Notes: generated by a model from the sequence alone, not told the origin. A stretch of 64,000 nt of DNA from Actinoplanes oblitus (GCF_030252345.1 NZ_CP126980.1:2619501-2683500), one strand, 5' to 3'; positions 8,260 to 17,907 are shown, numbered from the stretch's first letter. Made by a program: numbers and translations.

Positions 8260-9390
8260 GTGCCAGCAGTTCGTAACGTTCTGGTCGTCGGTGGCGGCGC
8301 GGCCGGCGCCGCCGCGGCGATCCTGCTAGCGGAGGGCGGTGTCGCCGTCGACCTGGTCGACCTCAAGCCCGACGTCTCCGCCCTCGGCTCCGGGATCACC
8401 CTGCAGGGCAACGCGCTGCGCGTCCTGCGCCGGCTGGGCGTCTGGGACCGGGTCCGGGCCGAGGGCTACGCGTTCGACACCCTCGGGCTGCGTGCCCCGG
8501 ACCCGGCCGGCACGCTGATCGCCGAACTCACCGACATCCGCACCGGCGGACCCGACCTGCCGGCCACGCTCGGCATGTACCGGCCGGCCCTCGCGAAGAT
8601 CCTGCTCGAGCGGGCCGGGGAGGCCGGGGCGCGGGTCCGGTTCGGTACCCGCCCGACCGCGCTGGACCAGGACGGCGACGCCGTCACGGTGACTTTCGAT
8701 CACCACAGGACTGACCGGTACGACCTGGTCGTCGGCGCCGACGGCCTGCGTTCCTGGACCCGTCGCGCGGTCGGCATCGACGCCGAGCCGCAGCCGGTCG
8801 GGATGGGGATCTGGCGCACGTTCACCGCCCGCCCGGCGTCGGTCACCCGGACCGACCTGTTCTACGGCGGTCCCGCCTACATCGCCGGGTACTGCCCGAC
8901 CGGACCGGACAGCATCTACGCCTACCTGGTCGAGGCCGTGCAGGACCGGTTCCGCCTGGGCCCCGGCGAGGCGCTCGCGACGATGCGGGAGCTGTCCCAG
9001 GCCTACCACGGCCCGTGGGACGAGATCCGCGCGACGCTGACCGACCCGAGCCGGGTCAACTACACGGCGTTCGAGAGCCACGTGCTGGAGGGGCCGTGGC
9101 ACCGGGGCCGGGTGGTGGTGATCGGCGACGCCGCGCACAGCTGCCCGCCCACCCTGGCGCAGGGCGCCGCGCAGGCCCTCGAGGACGCGTCGGTGCTGGC
9201 CGAGCTGCTGCTCCGGCACTCGGCGCCGGCCGAGGACCTGTGGACCGAGTTCACCGCGCGGCGCCTGCCGCGCGCCAAGGAGGTCGTCGAGGCCTCCCTG
9301 CAACTGTGCCGCTGGCTGCTCGCCCACGAGCGCGGCGACGTCCCGGGCCTGATGGCCCGGATCTCGCACCTGGTAGCCGAGCCCGCCTGA
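8260..9390 (+). CDS. FAD-dependent aromatic hydroxylase (PHBH-like)
   Basis: Seen: 376 residues from a GTG at 8260 with RBS GGGAGG at 8245-8250. FAD dinucleotide motif GGGAAG (11-16), DG motif VGADGLRSWTRR, and the GD motif GDAAHSCPPTLAQGAAQALED mark a class A flavoprotein monooxygenase. Such enzymes use NAD(P)H and O2 to hydroxylate phenolic or heteroaromatic acids. It is the first gene of a tightly packed operon and would create the dihydroxy substrate for the extradiol dioxygenase that follows 14 bp later. The exact substrate is unknown. Confidence 0.88.
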   Translation: MPAVRNVLVVGGGAAGAAAAILLAEGGVAVDLVDLKPDVSALGSGITLQGNALRVLRRLGVWDRVRAEGYAFDTLGLRAPDPAGTLIAELTDIRTGGPDLPATLGMYRPALAKILLERAGEAGARVRFGTRPTALDQDGDAVTVTFDHHRTDRYDLVVGADGLRSWTRRAVGIDAEPQPVGMGIWRTFTARPASVTRTDLFYGGPAYIAGYCPTGPDSIYAYLVEAVQDRFRLGPGEALATMRELSQAYHGPWDEIRATLTDPSRVNYTAFESHVLEGPWHRGRVVVIGDAAHSCPPTLAQGAAQALEDASVLAELLLRHSAPAEDLWTEFTARRLPRAKEVVEASLQLCRWLLAHERGDVPGLMARISHLVAEPA

Positions 9391-9404
9391 TTCCGGAGAA
9401 GGAC

Positions 9405-10346
9405 ATGACCGACGAACGACTGATCACCCACCTGCGGCACGTGGACCTGGCCGTGCCCGACTACGACAAGCAGCTCGAGTTCTACACCACCATGTGGGGA
9501 CTGGACGCGGAGACCACCGACGAGGGGATCGCGTTCCTGGCCGCGGCCGGCTCGCCGGAGCAGTACTCGGTGCGGCTGCGCAAGGCCGCCGAGAAGCGGC
9601 TCGACCTGATCGCCTTCGGCGCGGCCGGCCGGGCCGACGTGAACGCGCTCGCCGAACGGCTCGGCCGGGCCGGGGTCACGCTGGTCACCGAGCCGGACAC
9701 GCTGCGGACCCCGGGCGGCGGGTACGGCTTCCGCTTCTTCGACCTGGACGGTCGTACCGTCGAAGTGTCCTGTGATGTCGAGGTCCGCCGGCATCGCAAG
9801 CTCGAAGAGGGTGAATCGGTCCCGGTCAAGCTCTCGCACGTGGTGATCAACTCGCCGAACCCGGAGGCGACCGTCGCCTTCTACGACGAGCACCTCAACT
9901 TCGCGCTCTCGGACACCCTGACGCACCCGCGGATGGGCTCGATGATGTGGTTCCTGCGCACCAACAAGTGGCACCACAGCCTGGCCGTCGCCCGCGGCCC
10001 GCACGTCTCGCTGCACCACGCGTCGTTCGAGATGCGCGGCATCGACGAGTACATGCGCGGCACCGGCCGGCTGCTGCGCGGCGGCGTCGAGAAGGTGTGG
10101 GGGCCGGGCCGGCACATGGCCGGCAACAACACCTTCAGCTACTTCCTCGACCCGCACGGGAACACCGTCGAGTACACCACCGAGCTGGAGGAGCTCGACG
10201 AGGACACCTGGCACCCGCACCTGTACGACTTCTCCGACCCGGCGGTCAGCGACCAGTGGGGTACGGCGAACCCGATGACCGAGTTCGTCGCGAAGCAGTC
10301 GTTCAACGACGTGGACCGCGGCATCTTCGTCGCGCCGCCGGTCTGA
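9405..10346 (+). CDS. Type I extradiol (catechol 2,3-type) dioxygenase
   Basis: Seen: 313 residues, two vicinal-oxygen-chelate domains (about 8-125 and 143-270). Expected iron ligands are present in the C-terminal domain: His145 in LSHVVIN, His205 in SLHHASF and Glu256 in NTVEYT. His190/191 in KWHHSLAV matches the BphC active-site histidine. The enzyme should cleave a catechol-like ring next to the diol, making a 2-hydroxymuconic-type product. Second gene of the operon, start 14 bp after the hydroxylase stop, so it probably acts directly on that product. Confidence 0.9.
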   Translation: MTDERLITHLRHVDLAVPDYDKQLEFYTTMWGLDAETTDEGIAFLAAAGSPEQYSVRLRKAAEKRLDLIAFGAAGRADVNALAERLGRAGVTLVTEPDTLRTPGGGYGFRFFDLDGRTVEVSCDVEVRRHRKLEEGESVPVKLSHVVINSPNPEATVAFYDEHLNFALSDTLTHPRMGSMMWFLRTNKWHHSLAVARGPHVSLHHASFEMRGIDEYMRGTGRLLRGGVEKVWGPGRHMAGNNTFSYFLDPHGNTVEYTTELEELDEDTWHPHLYDFSDPAVSDQWGTANPMTEFVAKQSFNDVDRGIFVAPPV

Positions 10347-10348
10347 GC

Positions 10349-11269
10349 ATGCGGATCGTTACCTACCGCCACGCCGGCGTGGAGAGGTCGGGTGTCGTCC
10401 GGGACGGGACGGTGTTCCCGTTCCTCGACGGCCGCGACGTCGTGCAGGTGATCGAGAACGGCCGTCCGGAGGTCGCCGAGGCCGGTGTCCCGCTGGCCGA
10501 CGTACGCCTGCTGGCCCCGCTGAAGCCCCGCTCGGTGCGCGACTTCGTCACGTTCGAGGAGCACGTCGAGGGGGTCCGGCGCAGCGTGGACGGCGCGGCC
10601 GGGGTGCCCGAGGCCTGGTACGACGCGCCGACGTTCTACTTCACCAACCCGCACACGATCTACGGGCCGGGCGACGAGATCCCGTTCCCGGCCGCGTCGG
10701 CGGCCCGCGACTTCGAACTGGAGGTCGCCGCCATCGCCGGGCCCGGCCAGACGATCTTCGGCTACACGATCCTCAACGACTTCTCGGCACGTGACCTGCA
10801 GAGCCGGGAGATGAGGATCGGCCTCGGACCGGCCAAGGGCAAGGACTTCGCGAGCAGCCTGGGTCCGTGGATCGTCACGGCGGACGAGCTGGCGCCGTAC
10901 GAAAAAGACGGTTTTCTCGATCTCTGGTGTGTTGCCGCGGTCAACGGCGTCGAGATCGGGCGTGACCTGCTCAGCAACATGGGCTGGACGTTCCCGGCGA
11001 TGGTCGCCTACGCCGGCCGGGACAGCGTCGTGCGGGCCGGTGACGTGCTCGGGTCGGGGACCGTGGGCAACGGCGGCTGCCTGGCCGAGCTGTGGGGCCG
11101 CAACGGGACCCAGGAACCGCCGCCGCTGCGGGACGGCGACGAGGTGACGTTGACCGTCGAGGGCATCGGCACCCTGACAAATCGGATTGTTTCCTCCTCC
11201 ACCGGCGCGGCGCTGCCGCCGGTCCGCCGCCGTGACCAGGCGAGAGCGCGAAGCGAAAGGCAAGACTGA
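10349..11269 (+). CDS. Fumarylacetoacetate hydrolase family enzyme
   Basis: Seen: 306 residues; ATG two bases after the dioxygenase stop. An N-terminal small domain (RSVRDFVTFEEHV) leads to the FAH fold with the metal-binding segment ARDFELEVAAIAGPGQ and TILNDFSARDLQ, then a C-terminal GSGTVGNGGCLAELW. The superfamily includes FAH, 2-hydroxypentadienoate hydratase and oxalocrotonate decarboxylase, all acting on ring-cleavage products with a divalent metal. The full metal triad and the position downstream of an extradiol dioxygenase suggest lower meta-pathway work: hydration, decarboxylation or C-C hydrolysis. Which of these cannot be decided here. Confidence 0.88.
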   Translation: MRIVTYRHAGVERSGVVRDGTVFPFLDGRDVVQVIENGRPEVAEAGVPLADVRLLAPLKPRSVRDFVTFEEHVEGVRRSVDGAAGVPEAWYDAPTFYFTNPHTIYGPGDEIPFPAASAARDFELEVAAIAGPGQTIFGYTILNDFSARDLQSREMRIGLGPAKGKDFASSLGPWIVTADELAPYEKDGFLDLWCVAAVNGVEIGRDLLSNMGWTFPAMVAYAGRDSVVRAGDVLGSGTVGNGGCLAELWGRNGTQEPPPLRDGDEVTLTVEGIGTLTNRIVSSSTGAALPPVRRRDQARARSERQD

Positions 11270-12405
11270 TGTTCGAGTACTTCCCCGGCAACTACGTCTG
11301 GAACCTGGGCGTGGTCGCCACCCTGAACAGCGGGGGCCTGATCGACGAGGTCGACCGTGCCTGCCGCCCGATCCGCGAGCTGGGCGCACACGGCGCCGAC
11401 GTCGGCACCAGGGAGTTCATGGCGTCCTGGGCCGCCGTCGCCGAGGACCTGGCCACCCAGGCGGCCGCCGACGAGGCGGCCGGGCACCGGCGCACCGCGG
11501 GGCAGAAGTACCTGCGCGCCACCAACTACCTGGCGCAGGCCGAGCGGATGCAGAGCGCCAAGAAGCCGGACCGCGACGTCTTCTACCGCCGCTGCCTGGA
11601 ACTGCAGCAGAAGGCGTTCGACCTGATCGACCCGGCGACCACCCGGGTGGCGATCCCGTTCGAGGGGGCGATGCTGCCCGCGTACTTCACCAGGGCCTCG
11701 GCGAAAGCACCGGTGATCATCATGTTCAACGGGCTGGACTCGACCAAGGAGCACATGTACGCCTCCGGGTTCCCGCGGGAGATGGCCGCCCGCGGCATCT
11801 CCACACTGATGGTCGACACACCGGGCAGCGGCGAGGCGCTGCGGCTGCTCGGCCTGACCAGCCGGGTGGAGAGCGAGGACTGGGCCACCGCCTGCGTCGA
11901 CTACCTGCTCACCCGGGACGACGTGGTGACCGGCAAGATCGGCCTGGTCGGCTGGTCGCTCGGCGGCTACTACGCGCCGCGCGCCGCGGCGTTCGAGAAG
12001 CGGCTCGCGCTCTGCGTGGCCTGGGGCGCCAACCACGACTGGGGTGCCGTGCAGAAGCGCCGGCTCGACCGGGAGGGCGAGAACCCGGTCCCGCACTACT
12101 GGGACCACGTGCTCTGGGTGTGGGGCGAGACCGACCTGGACACCTTCATGGCGAAGGCCGCCCGGGTGCACCTCGACGGCGTGGTGGAGAAGATCACCGT
12201 GCCGTTCCTGATCGTGCACGGCGAGAACGACAGGCAGATCCCTCTCGAGTACGCCCACCGCTCCTACCAGCAGGCGGTCAACGCGCCGCGGCGGGACCTG
12301 CGGATCTTCACGCGGGCGGAGGGCGGCGCCGAGCACATCGGGCTCGACCACTTCGCGCACGTGCAGACGTACATCGCCGACTGGATCGTGGACGTGCTCG
12401 GATGA
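11269..12405 (+). CDS. Alpha/beta hydrolase, DHPON-hydrolase-like C-C hydrolase
   Basis: Seen: 378 residues; its ATG overlaps the TGA of the previous gene (TGATG), so translation is coupled. A helical N-terminal region (about 1-125) precedes an alpha/beta-hydrolase core with nucleophile Ser230 in GWSLGG, Asp321 in HGENDRQIP and His356 in GAEHIG. This architecture resembles 2,6-dihydroxypseudooxynicotine hydrolase from nicotine breakdown, which cleaves a carbon-carbon bond, and the FrsA-like group. In this operon it would hydrolyse a ring-cleavage product or a side chain of the aromatic substrate. Confidence 0.82.
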   Translation: MFEYFPGNYVWNLGVVATLNSGGLIDEVDRACRPIRELGAHGADVGTREFMASWAAVAEDLATQAAADEAAGHRRTAGQKYLRATNYLAQAERMQSAKKPDRDVFYRRCLELQQKAFDLIDPATTRVAIPFEGAMLPAYFTRASAKAPVIIMFNGLDSTKEHMYASGFPREMAARGISTLMVDTPGSGEALRLLGLTSRVESEDWATACVDYLLTRDDVVTGKIGLVGWSLGGYYAPRAAAFEKRLALCVAWGANHDWGAVQKRRLDREGENPVPHYWDHVLWVWGETDLDTFMAKAARVHLDGVVEKITVPFLIVHGENDRQIPLEYAHRSYQQAVNAPRRDLRIFTRAEGGAEHIGLDHFAHVQTYIADWIVDVLG

Positions 12406-13367
12406 TCGACCGTACCGACCCCGAGGGTGCGATCGCCGCGGCCGCGCGCAGGTGCTCCAACTGGGGACGCTGGGGTGCCGGCGACGTACGGGGAACCATG
12501 AACTTCTTGACCGAGGCGCGCCGTGCGCACGCGGCGAGCCTGGTGCGCCGCGGTGTCTCCTTCTCGCTCGCGCAGTCCTTCGACGCGAACGGGCCGCAGA
12601 AGGGCTGGCGGCGGCGCACCAACCCGGTGCACACCATGCTGGACACCGGTACCGACGCGGTCGCCGGGGTGCAGGGCTTCCCGCACGGCATCGGCGGTGC
12701 CGACGACGTGATCGCCATGCCGCTGCAGTGCTCCACCCAGTGGGACGGGCTCGGCCACATCTTCGACCACGGCCGAGCCTGGAACGGCCGCCCGGCGGAC
12801 AAGGTGGTGACCAGCCTCGGCGACGGCGTCACCGGCATCGAGACGGTCGCCTCGGTGATCGCCGGGCGCGGTGTGCTGCTCGACGTCGGGCGGGCGCTCG
12901 GCAGCGGCGGCGAACTGCCCGATGGCTTCGCCATCACCGAGGAACACCTGGTGGCGACGATCGCCGCGCAGGGCGCGACGTCGGCTGTCGGTCCGGGCGA
13001 CATCGTGCTGGTACGCACCGGGCAGTTGTCCCGGGTACGCCGGGACGGGTGGGGCGACTACGCCGGCGGGGCGGCCCCGGGGCTGTCGTTCACCACCGCC
13101 GACTGGCTGCACCGCACGGAGATCGCCGCGATCGCCACCGACACCTGGGGCTTCGAGGTCCGGCCGAACGAGTTCGACGACGCGTTCCAGCCGCTGCACC
13201 AGGTGGCGATCCCGCACATCGGGCTGTTCCTGGGCGAGATGTGGGACCCGGACGCGCTCGCCGCGGACTGCGCCGCGGACGGCGTCTACGAGTTCTGGCT
13301 GACCGCCGCGCCGTTGCCGATCACCGGCGCGGTCGGCAGCCCGGTCAATCCGATAGCGGTGAAGTAG
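12402..13367 (+). CDS. Cyclase-family metal hydrolase (kynurenine formamidase/isatin hydrolase-like)
   Basis: Seen: 321 residues; ATGA overlap with the previous stop. The putative metal site QWDGLGHIFDHG (about 111-122) corresponds to the HxGTHxDxPxH signature of the PF04199 cyclase family but departs from it in the first part. C-terminal motifs are ATDTWGFEV and HIGLFLGEMWD. Family members hydrolyse amides, imides or lactones with Mn or Zn (kynurenine formamidase, isatin hydrolase). A longer cyclase subgroup of about 320 residues is common in catabolic operons. Last gene before the 13368 terminator; it may open a ring or remove an acyl group. Confidence 0.82.
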   Translation: MIDRTDPEGAIAAAARRCSNWGRWGAGDVRGTMNFLTEARRAHAASLVRRGVSFSLAQSFDANGPQKGWRRRTNPVHTMLDTGTDAVAGVQGFPHGIGGADDVIAMPLQCSTQWDGLGHIFDHGRAWNGRPADKVVTSLGDGVTGIETVASVIAGRGVLLDVGRALGSGGELPDGFAITEEHLVATIAAQGATSAVGPGDIVLVRTGQLSRVRRDGWGDYAGGAAPGLSFTTADWLHRTEIAAIATDTWGFEVRPNEFDDAFQPLHQVAIPHIGLFLGEMWDPDALAADCAADGVYEFWLTAAPLPITGAVGSPVNPIAVK

Positions 13368-13400
13368 CCCGGGGAGGGGCCGCCCGGCCCCCTCCCCGGG
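13368..13400 (+). terminator. Hairpin terminator of the catabolic operon
   Basis: A 12-bp perfect stem, CCCGGGGAGGGG with CCCCTCCCCGGG, starts immediately after the TAG of the cyclase gene. There is no T tract, as is usual for high-GC actinobacteria. Confidence 0.7.
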
Positions 13401-13468
13401 CGCGCTCGGAGATCAACCTGTCGGGCGCGGTCGTCACCGGCCGGCGCGCCGGATCCCGAGGGCCGGGG

Positions 13469-13777
13469 TCAGGCGGGCACCGGCTCCCCGGCCGGGCGGC
13501 GCCTGGTCACCCAGCGCTCGAAGATCAGCGTGGTGAGCGGCGGGATCGAGGCGGCCAGGGCGAAGCCGGTGCGCCAGAGCGACCAGCGCTCGGCGCGGGC
13601 CGCCCACAGGGCGGTGGCCAGGTACGCCACGAACAGCGCGCCGTGGATCCGGCCGAACAGCCACACACCCGCGTCAGTGGTGTGTGACACGTGTTTGAGG
13701 TACATCCCGACCAGCAGCCCGGTCCAGGAGAACGCCTCGGCGACAGCTGTCACGCGGAACGCCCGGAACGCTCGCAC
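13469..13777 (-). CDS. DUF3817 small membrane protein
   Basis: Seen: 102 residues from a GTG at 13777, preceded by AGGAAGGGG. Three hydrophobic helices are present, with the DUF3817 pattern FRVTAVAEAFSWTGLLVGMYLK near the N-terminus split around one helix, and GRIHGALFVAYLATAL centrally. DUF3817 is an actinobacterial integral membrane domain of unknown function, normally 90-110 residues, so this is full length. It is divergent from the hemerythrin gene. Confidence 0.78.
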   Translation of the reverse strand: MRAFRAFRVTAVAEAFSWTGLLVGMYLKHVSHTTDAGVWLFGRIHGALFVAYLATALWAARAERWSLWRTGFALAASIPPLTTLIFERWVTRRRPAGEPVPA

Positions 13778-13889
13778 CCGCCACCCCTTCCTCGAAGATC
13801 AAGATGTCGGACGCTATCCCGCCGAAGTTGAGTGTTTCCTGGCAGACGGGGTATCTCCGGCTCGCAGTAGCGACTATCGAGGAGGTCCC

Positions 13890-14447
13890 GTGCCGGACAT
13901 CGTGGAGATCATCAAGGAGCAGCACCAGAAGGTGGACCAGCTGCTGGAGCAGGCCGCGTCGTCGGAGAACGACCAGCTGGCGCTGTTGCAGGAGGTGGCC
14001 CGGATGCTGCTTCCGCACTCCGAGGCGGAGGAGGACTTCGTCTACCCCGCCATCCGCGCCAAGGCCGCGGAGACCGGCGACGAGGTGCGCGACGGGGTCG
14101 AGGAGCACCACCAGATCGAGGAGATGCTGCAGAACCTGCTGAAGGGCAGCCCGGACGACCCCGGCTGGGACGGCACCCTCGCGGCGATCACCGGGGAGCT
14201 GCGCCACCACGTCGAGGAGGAGGAGCAGGACCTGCTGCCGGTCCTCGCCGACAAGCTCAGCGACGCCGAGCGCGAGGAGATGGGCCGCCGGTTCGTCGAG
14301 GCCACCACCGGCGCGCTCCCGCACGAGGCGCACGCCGCCCACGAGGAGACCCGCAAGGAGCTCTACGAGAAGGCCAAGGAGCAGGACATCGCCGGCCGCT
14401 CCAGGATGACCAAGGATGAACTCGCGAAGGCGGTCAGCGAGGGGTGA
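13890..14447 (+). CDS. Hemerythrin HHE-domain protein
   Basis: Seen: 185 residues from a GTG at 13890 with RBS GAGGAGG just upstream. HHE-type metal ligands are visible: EQHQKVDQL (His12), LLPHSEAEEDFVYP (His and Glu), EEHHQIEEM and LRHHVEEEEQDLLP. This makes a four-helix di-iron protein, a probable oxygen, NO or redox sensor or store. The C-terminus (about 155-185, GRSRMTKDELAKAVSE) resembles a short Rho_N/SAP-like helical motif often found on actinobacterial hemerythrin proteins. It probably acts in the cytoplasm; no partner gene is evident. Confidence 0.85.
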   Translation: MPDIVEIIKEQHQKVDQLLEQAASSENDQLALLQEVARMLLPHSEAEEDFVYPAIRAKAAETGDEVRDGVEEHHQIEEMLQNLLKGSPDDPGWDGTLAAITGELRHHVEEEEQDLLPVLADKLSDAEREEMGRRFVEATTGALPHEAHAAHEETRKELYEKAKEQDIAGRSRMTKDELAKAVSEG

Positions 14448-14486
14448 CGGCCTGCGTGCCGCCGCCGGTCCACCGATACTGGTGGG

Positions 14487-14744
14487 GTGTCTGACCTGAC
14501 TCCGGCGCGGATGCGGCCGTGCCGCCGCTGCGGTCACCCGACCCGGGTGGACCGGATGGTGCAGGGGTACGGCCGCAACTGCGCCGCCGCACTCGGCCTG
14601 ATCGGTGGCACGGTGGACACCGGCCACCGCGGCCCGGACCTGTTCGACCTGATGGAGCTGGAGCCCGAGGACGAGTGCGACGGCGGGGACCGCCCGGCCG
14701 ACAGCGACCTCAGTCCCGGGCGAGCCCGACGCCGGCCAGGGTGA
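14487..14744 (+). CDS. Small CxxC protein (DUF6011-like zinc motif)
   Basis: Seen: 85 residues from a GTG with GATACT 6 nt upstream (leaderless style). The motif CRRCGHPTRVDRMVQGYGRNC looks like the small zinc-binding domain found in DUF6011-type proteins (CxxCGxxL...GxGxxC); the tail is acidic and then arginine-rich. The 3' end overlaps the convergent methyltransferase gene by 35 bp. Function unknown. The cysteine spacing makes a real protein likely, but the last residues may be affected by the overlap. Confidence 0.55.
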   Translation: MSDLTPARMRPCRRCGHPTRVDRMVQGYGRNCAAALGLIGGTVDTGHRGPDLFDLMELEPEDECDGGDRPADSDLSPGRARRRPG

Positions 14745-15498
14745 GGAACCCGGCCGGGTCGTGGACCGCCGCGTCCGCCGGGTCCGGATGCCACTGCGGG
14801 CTGTAGACCACGCCCGGCTCCACCAGGTCCCAGCCGTCGAAGAGCGCCGCGACCTGGTCCCGGTCGCGCAGCACCAGCGGCGTCCCGGTGCGGTTGTAGA
14901 GGTCGGCGACCCGGTCCACGGCGGCCGGGTCGGCGCCGCTGCTGGTGGCGTGCGAGATCGCCAGCAGGCTGCCCGGCGCGACCGCCGCCCGGTACCCGCG
15001 CAGCGCGGCGGCCAGCCGGGGACTGTCCGGGGTGAAGTGCAGCACCGCGACCATCAGCACGGCGATCGGCCGGGACAGGTCCAGCAGGTCCCGGAGCGCG
15101 TGCCCGCCCAGCACCGACTCGGGTTCCTGCAGGTCAGCGCGGATCACCACGGCGTGCGGATTCGCCGCGAGCAGGTCCTGCGCGTAGAGCACCGCGGTCG
15201 GGTCGATGTCGACGTAGGCGATCCGGGCGGCCGGGTCGATCTCCTGGGCCACCTCGTGCACGTTGCCCTCGGTGGGGATGCCGGAGCCCAGGTCGAGGAA
15301 CTGATCGACGCCGCGGGCCAGCGCGTAACGGACCGAGCGGCGCAGGAACGCCCGGTTGGCCCGCACGATCTCCGGCAGGCCGGGCACCAGTTCGACGGCC
15401 CGGCCGGCCACCACCCGGTCGGCGGCGAAGTTGTGCTTGCCGCCGAGGAAGGCGTCGTAGATACGCGCCGCGCTGGGCTTGTTCGGATCGATTCCCAT
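14710..15498 (-). CDS. SAM-dependent methyltransferase (DUF574, PF04672)
   Basis: Seen: 262 residues. The signatures are PSAARIYDAFLGGKHNFAAD, FLDLGSGIPTEGNVHEVAQ (SAM-binding loop), YVDIDPTAVLYAQ and VLHFTPDSP, those of the large actinobacterial family PF04672, whose members have a Rossmann methyltransferase fold but mostly unknown substrates. This is the first of three paralogues in the window (others at 20705 and 54743). It is divergent from the hybrid kinase gene with only about 60 bp between starts, so the promoters overlap. Confidence 0.85.
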   Translation of the reverse strand: MGIDPNKPSAARIYDAFLGGKHNFAADRVVAGRAVELVPGLPEIVRANRAFLRRSVRYALARGVDQFLDLGSGIPTEGNVHEVAQEIDPAARIAYVDIDPTAVLYAQDLLAANPHAVVIRADLQEPESVLGGHALRDLLDLSRPIAVLMVAVLHFTPDSPRLAAALRGYRAAVAPGSLLAISHATSSGADPAAVDRVADLYNRTGTPLVLRDRDQVAALFDGWDLVEPGVVYSPQWHPDPADAAVHDPAGFLTLAGVGLARD

Positions 15499-15561
15499 AG
15501 TGCGCTTTTTACCCGCCGAAAACGGAAATATGTGACCATCGTAGTTTGGGGGTGGAGGTTC

Positions 15562-17871
15562 GTGGTCGAGTCACGCGACACGCTGCCCGGGCTCTTGATC
15601 GAAACCGCCCCGGACGCGGTCATCGTCAGTCACTCGGACGGCACCGTCACGATGGCCAACCGGCGGGCCCACGAGATGTTCGGTTATCCGCCCGGCGACC
15701 TGATCGGACGCGCCGTCGACGACCTGGTGCCCGCGGAGGTCCGCGACAGGCATCCCGGCCACCGCGCCCAGTACCTCTCCGGCGAGCACCCGCCGCTGCG
15801 CCGGTTGCCGCTGCGCGGGCTGCGCCGGGACGGGACGGTCTTCGCCGTGGAGATCTCGCTCTCCGCGGTGCAGGCGCAGGACGGGCAGACGTACGTCACC
15901 TCGGTCCTGCGCGACGACACCGCGCAGCGCGAGGCGGCCCGCACCCGGGCCCTCCTCGCGTCAGTGGTCCAGTCCTCGCACGACGCGATAGTCACCACCG
16001 ACCTGAGCGGCCGGGTGCTGTCCTGGAACCACGGCGCCGAGCTGCTCTACGGCTTCAGCGCCGCCGACATGGTCGGCCAGTCGGTCGACAAGATCATCCC
16101 GGCCGACCGGCGGGCCGACGAGGAGCAGATCCGCACGCTGATCCGGCTCGGTGGCCGGGTGGACCGCTACCGGGCCGCCCGGCTCACCGCCGGCGGCCAG
16201 GTCATCGTGGTGAACACGCTGATCTCCCCGCTGGTCGACGAGCGCGGCATGCTGTTCGGCACCACCACCACGAGCCGGGACATCACCGAGCGGGAACGCA
16301 GCGAGGCCCGGGTGCAGGCGATCCTGGACGCCGCACCGGACGCGCTGCTCGGCGTCGACGAGGCCGGCTCGGTGGTGCTGGTCAACGCCGAGGCGGAGCG
16401 GCTTTTCGGGCATCCCCGGCACGACCTGATCCAGACCGCGGTGTCCCGGCTGCTGCCGGACGGGCTGCCGCCGGTCTCCGCGGTGCTGCGCACCGGCGGC
16501 GACTCCACACCCCTGGACACCGAGCGCGCCGACGTCGGCGAGCAGCGCTGGACCAAGCGGCGGGCGATCCGCAGCGACGGCGCCGAACTCCCCGTCGACA
16601 TCGCGTGCAGCGCGCTGCACACCGAGACCGGCGTGGTCATCGTGGCAGCGGTCCGGGACATCGCCGACCGGCTGGCCGCCGAGGCCGAGCGGCGCCGGCT
16701 GCGCGAGGAGACCGACCGGCAGAAACTCGAGGCGCGGATGCAGCAGACCCAGCGCCTGGAGAGCCTGGGGCAGCTGGCCGGCGGCATCGCGCACGACTTC
16801 AACAACCTGCTCGCGGTGATCCTCAACTACGCGGCGTTCATCATCGAGGACGCGGCCGGCAGCGCGCCGGCCGCCGACGCCGAGCAGATCGCCCGGGCCG
16901 CCCGGCGCGGCAGCGACCTCACCCACCAGCTGCTTGCCTTCGCCCGGCGGGAGGTGATCCGGCCACGGCCGCTGGACGTCAACGTGGTGGTCACCGAGGT
17001 GCACCAGATGCTGGAACGCTCGCTCGGCGAGCACATCACCCTCACGGTACGCACCGCCGACCCGCTGCCCGCCGTGATGGCCGACCCGGGACAGCTGGAG
17101 CAGGTGCTGGTGAACCTGGCGGTCAACGCGCGGGACGCGATGCCGACCGGTGGCCAGCTCACCATCGACACCGCGGAGGTCCGGGTCGACGAGGAGCACT
17201 CGGCCGCCCGGGCCGGCCTGAGCCCCGGCCGCTACCTGCGGCTGCGGGTCTCCGACACCGGCACCGGGATGCCCAAGGAGGTGATCGACAAGGCGTTCGA
17301 ACCGTTCTTCACCACCAAGCCGAGCGGCCAGGGCACCGGCCTCGGGCTGGCCACCGTCTACGGGATCATCACGCAGGCCGGCGGGACCGTGCAGATCTAC
17401 TCCGAGCCGGGGCTCGGGACCACGTTCACCATCCTGCTGCCGGTCACCGACGTGCGGGCGCAGGAGATCACCGCGGAGGAGTCGGCGGCGGGGCTCACCG
17501 GGCACGGGGCGACGGTGCTGGTGGCCGAGGACGAGGACGCGCTGCGCGAGGTGACCTGCCGGATCCTGCGGCGCGGCGGGTACACCGTGCTGGCCGCCGG
17601 CGGGGGCGAGGAGGCGTTGCGGCTGGCCGCCGCGAACGACGTCGACGTGCTGCTCACCGACGTGATCATGCCGGGCATGCTGGGCAAGGACCTGGCGGAC
17701 GCGATCACCTCCCGCTACCCGCGGACCAAGGTGCTGTTCATGTCCGGTTATGCCCAGCCGGTGCTGACCAACCACGGCACCCTGGCGGCCGACGTGCACC
17801 TGCTGGAGAAGCCGTTCACCAGCGCCGAGCTGATGCGCGCTTTGCACGATGAGCTGCAAGCGAAACCCTGA
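15562..17871 (+). CDS. Triple-PAS hybrid sensor histidine kinase with receiver domain
   Basis: Seen: about 769 residues from a GTG at 15562 (GGTGGAGG just before it, at a short spacing; a GTG at 15532 is the alternative). Domains: PAS1 about 8-120 ([19 protein letters not shown]), PAS2 about 130-245 ([19 protein letters not shown]), PAS3 about 250-365 ([16 protein letters not shown]), a dimerisation helix with phospho-acceptor His411 in [10 protein letters not shown], the catalytic ATPase ([26 protein letters not shown]) and a C-terminal receiver with phospho-acceptor Asp700 in [10 protein letters not shown]. There is no transmembrane segment, so it is a cytoplasmic sensor. The PAS ligands are unknown, and no output regulator is adjacent. 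Confidence 0.92.
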   Translation: MVESRDTLPGLLIETAPDAVIVSHSDGTVTMANRRAHEMFGYPPGDLIGRAVDDLVPAEVRDRHPGHRAQYLSGEHPPLRRLPLRGLRRDGTVFAVEISLSAVQAQDGQTYVTSVLRDDTAQREAARTRALLASVVQSSHDAIVTTDLSGRVLSWNHGAELLYGFSAADMVGQSVDKIIPADRRADEEQIRTLIRLGGRVDRYRAARLTAGGQVIVVNTLISPLVDERGMLFGTTTTSRDITERERSEARVQAILDAAPDALLGVDEAGSVVLVNAEAERLFGHPRHDLIQTAVSRLLPDGLPPVSAVLRTGGDSTPLDTERADVGEQRWTKRRAIRSDGAELPVDIACSALHTETGVVIVAAVRDIADRLAAEAERRRLREETDRQKLEARMQQTQRLESLGQLAGGIAHDFNNLLAVILNYAAFIIEDAAGSAPAADAEQIARAARRGSDLTHQLLAFARREVIRPRPLDVNVVVTEVHQMLERSLGEHITLTVRTADPLPAVMADPGQLEQVLVNLAVNARDAMPTGGQLTIDTAEVRVDEEHSAARAGLSPGRYLRLRVSDTGTGMPKEVIDKAFEPFFTTKPSGQGTGLGLATVYGIITQAGGTVQIYSEPGLGTTFTILLPVTDVRAQEITAEESAAGLTGHGATVLVAEDEDALREVTCRILRRGGYTVLAAGGGEEALRLAAANDVDVLLTDVIMPGMLGKDLADAITSRYPRTKVLFMSGYAQPVLTNHGTLAADVHLLEKPFTSAELMRALHDELQAKP

Positions 17872-17907
17872 CGGTTCATCGACGCTCATGAGGGTAAGGG
17901 CGGGCGC

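Noticed and set aside
14761..15561. In-frame extension of the hybrid kinase over the opposite-strand methyltransferase
   Set aside because: The extension has no domain character and only mirrors the methyltransferase gene; a GTG start near the PAS domain fits.
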